Assembly (NCBI GenBank): GCA_004565275.1
Contig: SDOX01000016.1
Coordinates: 549,989-613,988, forward strand
Source: Nannochloropsis salina CCMP1776
Lineage: Eukaryota; Sar; Eustigmatophyceae; Eustigmatales; Monodopsidaceae
Direction of reading: 5' to 3'
Length of the DNA: 64,000 bases
The notes beneath the pieces were generated by a model. It was not told the origin of the DNA. It was given only the letters and a program-made list of their open reading frames with translations, and searched no databases. Below, piece by piece: positions 58,101 to 64,000 of the stretch. Position 1 is the first letter of the stretch. Each line of letters begins with the position of its first letter. The position numbers and the translations under genes are program-made.

Positions 58101-58406
58101 TAGTAGAGCCTTGTGCTTAGTCATCGCATCCTTCTTACCCAAACGCTTGAAAACCACCAGAAGATCTGCATCACCTCCAGTGTAAAAGGGTGTAGGGGAG
58201 ATATTGTCGTCGTAAACCCTGCTGCTGCTGGTGGTGATAGTCCTGCCAACAACACTGCCCTCCAGAGAGGGAGAGGACGTGAGCTGCGTACCGACTCTCG
58301 CATCCCCACCCGTAAATCCGCCTCCATCGGTAGTCGATGAGGATGTTACGTCTGAGAATCCAATAAATGACGTTCTTGACAGGAGGGATGAAGCAGCGCT
58401 GTCCAT
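52137..58406 (-). CDS. LTN1: Listerin, RING E3 ubiquitin ligase of ribosome-associated quality control
   Basis: LTN1 binds the obstructed 60S ribosome with NEMF/Rqc2 and ubiquitylates the stalled nascent chain. The ATG at 58406 gives 2089 residues on one exon; yeast has 1562 and human about 1766, so this form is long. After a Ser-rich leader, the conserved N-terminal domain begins FKRLGKKDAMTKHKALLELA and continues SVVEGLVPYWVHVYPRLVLL and IGPWWLAMRDSQKEVANAAN. A very long HEAT/ARM region follows. The C-terminal RWD-like part includes YPLRNVEVECTRSLGVSADK and LSMRDGSIVDAVALWVKNL. The RING-CH-type finger ends the protein: CPICMSIIEARNLSLPEREC, CHNRFHNSCILKWF, NRCVLC. All zinc ligands are present. 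It shares a divergent spacer with WDR76. Confidence 0.96.
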   Translation of the reverse strand: MDSAASSLLSRTSFIGFSDVTSSSTTDGGGFTGGDARVGTQLTSSPSLEGSVVGRTITTSSSRVYDDNISPTPFYTGGDADLLVVFKRLGKKDAMTKHKALLELARLIKSSGSELSSSVVEGLVPYWVHVYPRLVLLENDRRVREVLFSTTLPALFARDRKSMVRVLGPHLIGPWWLAMRDSQKEVANAANRAFVTIFPKDLRRSDILIESAPVIIGYLHTNLRLTREEVALDMSDSARSSTDETEERLERICVCSLTALAALLMALDQETLSRLAGTVSTEEATDPNPARGGAPTVVPSLVTPASGPNSIFVEGRSESLREVIKDEAMWKFLQDPRPLVRRAAYRLLAAVAGQAGSAMGHRGQADMVAQQICKMLGERERGNFPAMWEGILVFLRHFPETLTSALDCKAQLFPRLLKLVRTSFCGAAQVSCPSLLPFVASVPPALSRAFSVDLLGSLWTGASADKHDGEEPYMVAIIEIATYMLIRQPHQDAEEHLVANRKELERSIGPLDGNNAGLVFVREILRALARVLAREARSGQPQAFQALLTALVQFNNAGMEREGRRHCLFLDFDDCFWRGVQVVALRVLGIDDQTSDAPDYDEALSLIPEAGPWQIESRSVWLGKLLVDCYERGASPGATGQGRVETTLYFLFWQCVLQCQARDQYKATLLPYLSFMKPIVSLLPLERLFAVSPSPPYASSSSLVLYFLLPTLGKQMDLIDVKGSKAVVKDLVAITTVVNSWLGEEGHWQELLGTLTRNGDINRTGRLEFLSEAFDSLSTTYDLARTSLIAHGCSENSLNLTLLMSNALAPYVWEIIERDDVGKPDDETVAFLTSCLGVRRSGDYKAKKGDKPQFDLTSEGTKSQLRQPQLDSSAIGRLVERTLARGSHVGLEAFMLALDHHDAGRLILSAVREKVPAILSSAFKNIGPSVDVRIASILSLAPREDAMEREEDQDEGQDLHQLEVYSFRRHVTKWLHSLLAQGRRVDHEQDWAEFFIRLAEILASASLEPPSIFLPILLLESGLADISLWDSAATEPVLRAHMWRYLQAVVHALEEDRSLQAAFDVKMFLARSGPLLHAILSAGVVSGEINTIRGPVPGRASFAASRYLSGAPVRTSMPSDAPFQLLFFKSWEDDVDGDAFHSKSQVDIEIIQNLSHIVGKQLEIIAVSSSWTDAYLLSRLISVFEAAFTREKGAFTPGHVNERAFGRVVLPKEQTTSFDSPDDLKMGVEVWYRDRHMPASIVDSAPDRAWMRGNIVGIHRDDIEKYFTVKKIDGGETQMEFERLRRAKPMDVSGLVAGVCEGLPDLQFASAASISASAMFQKTSKQLSDVCGLLMRILTPYLECAATTFSNVVLAWSLGEVLRGLRAIVSPLHSDAVLRSEVDVWIQKMQNKWFGIAESALEQAKKERAAPESQWAVVTSSLYLLAGLPSLSMARASMLWSALIRIGLVTHALHGKSKENLALSSGNGTKSRVSVIPVDMFEMVQVATLFWTVGLSKTCREQVACRQALEEMWTNLAVGICMTESPSAFLAAVDVGLQTVLETGGLDLLPATKASLFRLALHGFTTTTKIKQSTAQTTVMSVLRYEICIRCRLLAVILIPFDNCDLEWTTQIYEMKSSSGGLELNSTLWSTDVDTLLQILESDGHPISSSFHMGAFHLLRPYLRSVTEMDDDSDDGDVSTFADFLPLLESERAKTLANDASERKDMVRDVRIVARRLMPRFHRMLSLWVAPLDAELVHSQFLEPHPTQRLACLLKWEGLLEMLGGDEGEDGMLIESLNGYRQGLFQAIMAWLLFLEHVEAVALSPSLRDAYSTYVSLLDSLPVLLLACFRILGRRVGSSADLVSSRYDLQDLWATSHKLESGDGSSATNGHDIRRLVAYVVVRTIVTFPALVRKWWSSDSERWLTSSVFKFVEEYASGRIVQREIDLIHAKSRGHECPWGGGEDEIAVRGSTITREVTAHYLKDDCTLEILLRLPLAYPLRNVEVECTRSLGVSADKLNRWQLQIITLLSMRDGSIVDAVALWVKNLQREFEGMGPCPICMSIIEARNLSLPERECRTCHNRFHNSCILKWFATSGKNRCVLCQQPTIG

Positions 58407-58731
58407 GACGGGGTAAAGAAATTTCAGCTCTTTGTTCCATGCCTCTCACTTCGATCTCACCTCCCGTCCCGCATCGCTTCAAGGGTACTTGCCTGGAGGA
58501 CGACGCATGTGTCTTCTTTCGGTCCTTGACTCGATCCTTTCCCATGCGTTATATGTCGCCTAGGCATAATGGAAAAATGTTATTGTTGCTGTAGGGTTCT
58601 GAGCAGCGATGCACCATCGATCCTAGAGAGTAGTCGATTTGTATCCCCTTCTTCGTGGTGCTGACGTACGTGAATTATCTCTCTGGCACTCTTCTCACCA
58701 AAACAATATCAGTGTCTGACTTGCAGTGACA
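58407..58731. promoter_or_regulatory. Divergent spacer, Listerin / WDR76
   Basis: A 325-base spacer between outward-facing starts. It presumably holds both promoters. No specific element was recognised. Confidence 0.4.
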
Positions 58732-60617
58732 ATGGCTGGCAAAGTACTAAAAAGGGGTGCCAGTGGCAAGCATGAGTCAATAAATGCGGAGAGAGTGAAG
58801 ACTGCGCGTACTAGGAGTCGACTCAAAGCAGACCCGGAAGGGCCTGCAGAAGGAAGCAAGAACCATGGCCCAGACTTGCCTCACCAAAATAAGCAGGAAA
58901 ATGATGCAGCGGGGTCAAGGGATGAGAAATCTGAAGGTATGTGCAAACGTGATATGTTTGGCACTATCGCTTTCGACGTCTCCGCAAATCTCACGCCTCA
59001 CGAACCACAGTCACACGTCGATCTACACGCTCTCGCCCCGCTAATGAGAATACTTATGACGAAGACACGCAGATCAAGGCAGAGCTGCCCGCTGTACCGC
59101 CAGTTGAAAGCTTTGGAGCTTCTCCCAAGAAGCGCAGCGGGGGTGGCATGTCGGCTTTCGAAATGGAGCGTGTCGAAAATATTCGCCGCAACCAAGAAAT
59201 GCTACGCGCTTTGGGTTTGGGTGCCATGAAAACCGACATTGGTTTGAATGCCACCGCTCAAGCTCTACAGCAAGCCCGCAAGAGGGTGGCTGGCAGCAAC
59301 CGCGGACTGAAGCCTGCAAAAAGAGAGCCTCGCGCCCCTACCCGACGTTCCGCGCGGATGGAGGGCAAAGAGGCTCCTTTCTATAACGAGGAGAAGCTGA
59401 TCATGGAGGTCGAGGCACAGTCTGCGAGGGAGGAGGAAAAGCGCATGGACGAAGGGCCGCTGACATTGGAAACCTTGAATAGGTCCGAGGAGGGCGGGGC
59501 GGACTTTCTGGTCCTGCTTAAAGACCTTCTCTCGGAGCGCAGTAACGAGGCGTCAGCACAGGCGGATCGGGCCATCAGATCCAAGCCAGACATGGACTAC
59601 TTGGAGTCGTTGTCCGCGCTCACGCTGGCGGAGGAAGACATCCTGAAGCTGACGCCTGCCCGCATCAGCTCCATGGTCGTGCATCCGTCCGAGCGCACAC
59701 TGGTGGTCGTGGCGGCGGACGTGGACGGCCATTTGGGCGTCTGGCAGGTGGAGGGGGACAAGGAGGTTTTCAAATTTCGTCCGCACATCTCCAAAGTAGC
59801 TTCCATGCAGTACCATCCGGCAGACCCGTCAAAGCTGATCTCATCCTCCCACGACGGCACCGTGCGGTGCTTGGACCTGGCAAAAGAAGCCTTCGACCTG
59901 CTTGTGGCCACTGACGACATTTTTCAGGACTCCGGATTCACGTGCGCCTCGCAGGTCTCGCATTCTCCCGAGAATCTCTACCTGGCAGGCTACGAGGGTA
60001 GTACAGGCCTGCTGGACCTACGATCTCGAAAACTCTCGTGGGTGCATGGGGAGGCGCATGCTAAGAAAGTAAACAGCATCGAGGCCCACCCGACTCGAGA
60101 GCATGTCTTCATTTCCTCCTCGACGGACAGGGTCGTCACTCTTTGGGACGACCGGAAGCCCAAAAAAGAAGTGTGGAGCATTGCTCATACTAACTCTATT
60201 AACAATGCCAGTTTCAGCCCGACGGGCGCCTACCTCCTCATCACATGCCAGGATCACAAGCTCTACCTCCACGCTGATCCCGTCGCTGCGCCTTTCACGG
60301 CCGCTTCTCCGCCCGACCTGAGTACGGCTCAGTATCGCATTAAGCACAACAACAACACGGGCCGATGGCTCTCCAAGTTTTGGCCCACCTGGGACCCGAA
60401 GCACCCAGACGCATTCGTGGTTGGGAGCCTCGAGCAACCGCGCCGCATCGAGATCTTTTCCGCCTCATCTGGTTTTCAAATTGCTTCAGTTCGCTCGGAG
60501 TGGATGAACTCTGTCCAATCCATCAACCAGTTTCATCCCTCTCGCAATCTTTTGGTGGGGGCGAACTCCTCTGGCCGTGTTCACTTATTTCGGGGGCCGG
60601 GGGAGGAGCGGAGATAA
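58732..60617 (+). CDS. WDR76/CMR1 WD-repeat protein (2 exons)
   Basis: The CMR1/WDR76 family binds DNA and chromatin and is linked to the DNA-damage response and to nuclear protein quality control. Exon 1 is 58732-58936 (MAGKVLKRGASGKHES and on), with donor G|GTATGT. The intron is 74 bases with acceptor ACCACAG, and exon 2 is 59011-60617. The junction restores the frame and yields VTRRSTRSRPANEN, an RRSTR basic motif like that in the family's N-terminus. The product has 603 residues. Family hallmarks include FEMERVENIRRNQEMLRALG, PARISSMVVHPSERTLVVVA, DVDGHLGVWQV and ISSSHDGTVRCLDL. Further repeats are FISSSTDRVVTLWDDRKP, FSPTGAYLLITCQDHKLYL and FHPSRNLLVGANSSGRVHLF. A propeller of seven blades is expected. 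The intron can be read through in exon 1's frame, giving a spurious tail to 59229. Confidence 0.95.
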
Positions 60618-60828
60618 TATCATTTATGAAAGAAAAAAAATGGCGTATAACTCAATCCAGTGCACCGAAAGAGAATGTTGGTGAAGAATGTTGGTGGTTC
60701 TTAGACCTTTCAGCATGATTGTATCGTCGCACCAAGTTTTTCTATCTTTCCTGTCGGGCGCGGGGGTCATCACGCTTACAGAGTGGCGGTGCAAGATTCA
60801 GTCGCGACAATACGGCCCAGCCAAAGTG
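60618..60828. other. Convergent 3' spacer, WDR76 / PAPS reductase
   Basis: A 211-base gap between converging stop codons. Nothing else is seen. Confidence 0.4.
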
Positions 60829-61752
60829 TTATTTCGTGTGGATGCCGCACTCGGTCTTAGCCGAGCCGTCCTTGTTCGTCAGGCCCTGGAAGCGGCCACT
60901 GCGCTCACCGGCGTAAGTCATCCATTTCTCCAGGGGCACCTTCGCCGTGCTCTGCATGTCACCAAGGGATGAAAATCCAACGTCGTGAAGGGGGTGGTAC
61001 GGTACATTATGTTTGCGAAGGTAATTCCAGCAGTCCTCGAAAGTCCAGAATGCGATGGGATTCACTTTGTCGCCCTCCCACACGGGCAGGGACGCACGCT
61101 CCGCACCATGGTCCCGTCGACGGCCGTTGATCCAAGCGTCCGTGCCAGACTCCTTCAGCGCACGCTGAAGGGGCTCCACTTTGCACTTAAAATCGTACTG
61201 GTCAATGTCTTCCATCCAATAGTCGGCTCCATACTTGTCGTAGAATGACTCCTGAGTGGGGCAGTCCGCACAATGGTACACTTTTGCCTTGAAGCCATAG
61301 TGTTCCTCCACCTCACGCAGAAAGTCTAAAGTCTCAGGGAAGAGAAAAAATGTATCAATGAAAACAATCTCAATTTTGTCCAGGAGGCCGGCCTTAGCAA
61401 TACCGTCCAGGAGCACGCAGTCGCCTGCGATCAGTGCGGTCGTAAAAAGCGGCTTTTTCTTGATTTCTACTGCTTTCTTAAGCACCGATGAGAGCTGCCC
61501 CTCCAGAAACTCAAGCGTTTGCTGCTCAATTTCCTTGTTGAGCGTGGAATCCTCGCCTTTCCCATAGCTAGTACCGACCGGAATATTTTTAAAATCACGT
61601 GGATAGGTTTTGGTAAGCTCAGCATTCAGGCCCATGGACACGAGGCCTTGCTGCCGGTTCAGCTTCACAGCAGGTTGGGGCCCAGTTGGCAAGATGAATG
61701 CCGTCGCAGCCGACAAACCTGTGGCAAGAAGTGCCACAACTATAGTCTTCAT
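60829..61752 (-). CDS. Plastid APS/PAPS reductase lacking iron-sulfur ligands
   Basis: The enzyme reduces activated sulfate to sulfite, the committed step of sulfur assimilation, in the plastid. The ATG at 61752 gives 307 residues. The leader MKTIVVALLATGLSAATA is a signal peptide followed by F (FILPTGPQP), matching the stramenopile plastid bipartite-import context. Core features are LDKIEIVFIDTFFLFPETL, VYHCADCPTQESFYDKYG, DAWINGRRRDHGAERASLPV and PIAFWTFEDCWNYLRKHNVP. The catalytic Cys is C302 in KTECGIHTK. The Cys pairs that hold a 4Fe-4S cluster in plant and many bacterial APS reductases are missing: the first region reads FKCKVEPLQRAL with one Cys, and the second reads FSSLGDMQSTAKVPLEKW with none. 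There is no C-terminal thioredoxin domain either. This fits the APR-B or PAPS-reductase type; which nucleotide it uses cannot be told here. Confidence 0.93.
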   Translation of the reverse strand: MKTIVVALLATGLSAATAFILPTGPQPAVKLNRQQGLVSMGLNAELTKTYPRDFKNIPVGTSYGKGEDSTLNKEIEQQTLEFLEGQLSSVLKKAVEIKKKPLFTTALIAGDCVLLDGIAKAGLLDKIEIVFIDTFFLFPETLDFLREVEEHYGFKAKVYHCADCPTQESFYDKYGADYWMEDIDQYDFKCKVEPLQRALKESGTDAWINGRRRDHGAERASLPVWEGDKVNPIAFWTFEDCWNYLRKHNVPYHPLHDVGFSSLGDMQSTAKVPLEKWMTYAGERSGRFQGLTNKDGSAKTECGIHTK

Positions 61753-62698
61753 GATTTGCCTGGGTAGGATGGCACGAGGAGTAGATGAAAGTGCTAAGTG
61801 AATGATTGTACCAGGTCGCAGGGTTGGAGAAATCCAGACGAGGCGTGAGAGCTACAATCTATCGTGGCTTGGTAATATACGGTACCAAAAAGCAATACAG
61901 ATGAAATTGGATGCCATCGCACAGAATAAAGGCCTCCATTCTGTAAACTTTACTCGACAAGACAGGCAAGTCACAGCGTCCTACTTTGGTGAGGGTATCT
62001 ATGGCTGCGCCGAGCCACCAGGCAGCGATCAAGCGCGGGGGTAGGAGGTTGTAAGACACCGTCTAGACGAGAGCGTGCATGCTTTGTGTAGTTTACAGAT
62101 TGTTTGATACACTCATGCCCAACCCTACAGTATAACACAAGATATTTGTTATGTGACAGTTGAATGAAAGAATCAATCGTCGTTCCGAAATTTTGACATG
62201 ATTTGCATATGTGCATGGACTAAGCAAATAGCGCCAGGCCTCGGCCCTCCAGTCGAAAGATGGGCCACAGCAAGAAAGCCCGTTTCATACCCTTCGCAAG
62301 GCACAACTACGCCAGTACAGAAGCTAAAACATTGGAAACTTCGAAGGTTTGACAATGAACTTTCTTTTTGGGTGCGCATTAATGCTGCAAAGTAGGTCAG
62401 CGTCAACCGGACCGCAATGTAATGGCAGTGTCGATATGATTTACTTCCACGCCAAACAAGGACTTCAAAATAAAAAATGTGTGAAGCTATATGTTTGTTT
62501 ATCCGTGCTTATACGCTTTGTCGTCTTCCTTATTTTTTCAAAATTTCAACCCTCCCAAACCCGATGCTTTCGAGATTAAATTGCTCAGGACAAATCCGAT
62601 GGTGTGACAGCAGAAAGAGTCAAAAAACTGTAAAGCTTAATTTTCCGTACGTTTGATGGGTTTTCTTGGCAAGGGCATAAATGTACAGCAGGATTACT
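61753..62698. promoter_or_regulatory. Tandem spacer, PAPS reductase promoter / plastid protein 3' end; no gene seen
   Basis: A 946-base gap between two - strand genes, unusually long for the window. It includes the reductase promoter near 61760-61900 and the 3' UTR of the right gene. Short open frames near 62173-62406 (-) and 62349-62579 (+) have no recognisable product. I found no tRNA-like elements. Confidence 0.4.
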
Positions 62699-63798
62699 CT
62701 AAAATAACGCTTTACTCATACTAACACTAAACCAGCGCCAGCCCAGCATGGTCAAGAGCAAAGCATTCATCTCTGACTGGAAATGCTGGAGGTCGACTCC
62801 CTCTTGGATCCATAATGCCTGTGGTAGGAAATTGAAAAAAAAAACCCAATGAATGACGATTGGAGGTACGGATTTGTCGAACAAAAGACGGCGTGCATGC
62901 GTGCGTGAGTCGAGGGGATCAGCTTCCAGCTTAATGCATCTTGGTGGTCCAACGCAGTGAACGAGACTTCAACACTTACATGCAAAAACAAGACCCCTAG
63001 ACGAATATTCACCAGGCTCAACCAAGTGCGCACAGTGGCCCATGTGGAGAGGGCGTAGCTGCTACCTACGTCATGTTCGACGGCCTGGGCGCGACCTAGC
63101 AAAATGGCAGCAAGCCAAAAACACCCGAGGGTCAAACCATCCGATATGACGAAGAAAATATGACTGGCAGCTGAAATCGGATCTGCATAAGCTATCAGGC
63201 CGTTTTTCAACAGGTCGGACGATGCCGCCGCATTGATGCTGGGAAATGGAGTCAGCACCATATCTTCTACCGTCCTGAAGGACATGAGCAAGGCAATGTC
63301 GCAGATCAACAATAAGAAATTCTGTACAGGTGCGGGATTGACGAAAGGATCAAGGATCCGTGCTAGGAAAAGCATGAAGGTCGCTGCTACAACCTCAAGC
63401 TCTCCCATCTCTCGTGGACGCGCGGCTACATGTGCAAAAGAAACGGGCTTTTGTGCCTTCGGGCGTTCGTACTCTTTCGGCAGGCGAAGGCGTCGGTCAC
63501 AAGTAGGGCTTCTTCCGCTGCTGCTGGACAAGTGAGAAGGAAACGCTTTGTTTTCTTCTTTCGCATTGAAGAGCTGTCGGCCTGTACCTATGTCCCGTAC
63601 TTCGTCGTTTAAAATGGTGCGCATCAAGCGGGTGTTGCGAAGATCCTGCCCTGGAATAAGGGAGTGAAAGCGCTCCACGTAAACTTTTTGGCTGTGAAAT
63701 GGTAGCGGGCGGCGCAAGAAACCCATGGATGTAGAGCAGAGGCTTGAGATCATTACAATCAGGAAACAAGTCCGACGTAACGTTGGCATCGCTTGCAT
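62699..63798 (-). CDS. Plastid-targeted multi-pass membrane protein of unknown function (2 exons)
   Basis: I do not recognise the family. Exon 1 is 62980-63798, with donor CAT|GTAAGTG. The intron is 161 bases with acceptor TTTCCTACCACAG, and exon 2 is 62699-62818. The phase-0 junction reads GVLFLHALWIQEGVDLQHFQ and the product has 312 residues. Reading through the donor instead gives a polar tail with no resemblance to the rest. The N-terminus is basic, then hydrophobic (CFLIVMISSLCSTSMG), then FLRRPLP: a signal peptide with Phe after the predicted cleavage site and an Arg-rich transit segment, as expected for stramenopile plastid import. Mature hydrophobic segments include VVAATFMLFLARIL, VQNFLLLICDIALLMSF, AASHIFFVISDGLTLGCFWL and WLSLVNIRLGVLFL, so about four membrane helices, probably in a plastid or thylakoid membrane. 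Confidence 0.82.
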
Positions 63799-64000
63799 TT
63801 TAAGCGGTAAGTCGTCCGAAAGTTATCGGCAAAAAAGACAATTCCTGTAACGTACAAGTTTTGCATGGTTGAGAAACCCATATGTGCACAAACATAAGCA
63901 AAGCCGTTCGTCCGTACTGCACCTCCTATCGCGCGTGCGAGGAAGAAGGAGTCGTGGAGCCGCCTAGCTACAACGACATAGTCTTCACGACAACAGCGTG
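63799..64000. promoter_or_regulatory. Upstream region of the plastid membrane protein
   Basis: The last 202 bases presumably hold the promoter and 5' UTR of the - strand gene. No other feature is visible before the window ends. Confidence 0.35.

Noticed and set aside
58726-59229. A 167-residue protein upstream of WDR76
   Set aside because: The first part is WDR76 exon 1; the rest is read-through of the 74-base intron into another frame of exon 2.
62767-62979. C-terminal tail of the plastid membrane protein as read without splicing
   Set aside because: A perfect donor (GTAAGTG) sits at 62979 and an acceptor at 62819; the read-through tail is polar and unlike the rest.
1-64000. tRNA, rRNA, mobile element or virus-derived sequence
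   Set aside because: I looked for tRNA B-box-like sequence in gene spacers, and for transposase, reverse transcriptase or capsid-like proteins, terminal repeats and rRNA stretches, and found none I could support.
1-64000. Bacterial contamination, suggested by HslU, a MerT-like protein and a CysH-like reductase
   Set aside because: All sit among intron-bearing eukaryotic genes; HslU and the reductase carry organelle leaders.

Overview
This 64 kb window looks like nuclear DNA of a compact-genome photosynthetic stramenopile. I infer a eustigmatophyte of the Nannochloropsis/Microchloropsis kind, but have not compared it with any reference. The evidence is eukaryotic machinery throughout (cohesin, 26S proteasome, AP-2, SSU processome, Listerin), short GT-AG introns in several genes, a mitochondrial HslU, and two proteins that start with a signal peptide ending in the Phe-after-Ala/Gly cleavage context typical of secondary red-plastid import. 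I see no transposon, provirus, CRISPR array, rRNA or confident tRNA.

I support 23 protein genes, about one per 2.8 kb. From left to right: a microcephalin-like BRCT protein (-, cut by the left edge); folylpolyglutamate synthase (+); Rieske protein of complex III (-); cohesin SCC3/STAG (-); an unknown secretory protein (+); a MerT/MerP-like heavy-metal membrane protein (-); a TMCO4/DUF726 hydrolase (+); mitochondrial HslU (-); proteasome RPN2 (+); an FCP/SCP-type phosphatase (+); a two-domain MazG/dCTPase-like protein (-); a large DDT-PHD-PHD-bromodomain chromatin protein (+); a DFGDF acidic-motif protein (-); UTP5/WDR43 (+); AP-2 sigma (-); a very acidic small protein (+); a DUF4286-2OG oxygenase fusion (-); a TauD-like 2OG oxygenase (+); cohesin PDS5 (-); Listerin (-); WDR76/CMR1 (+); a plastid PAPS/APS reductase (-); and a plastid-targeted membrane protein (-).

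Nine divergent head-to-head pairs make up most of the layout and are separated by convergent 3' ends. Their spacers run from under 0.2 kb to about 0.8 kb and probably act as bidirectional promoters. Three genes concern chromosome structure (microcephalin-like, SCC3, PDS5), three concern proteolysis (HslU, RPN2, Listerin), and two are iron/2-oxoglutarate oxygenases placed back to back.

Several gene models were rebuilt here by splicing. The Rieske presequence lies on a separate exon. UTP5, WDR76, RPN2 and the right-most plastid protein each gain exons. AP-2 sigma and the acidic protein each seem to have a first coding exon holding only the ATG. What look like two dCTPase-like genes at 27.3-28.5 kb splice in frame into one protein with a degenerate MazG domain, an intact MazG domain and a C-terminal membrane anchor. 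That protein and the MerT-MerP-like fusion are the most unusual items in the window.
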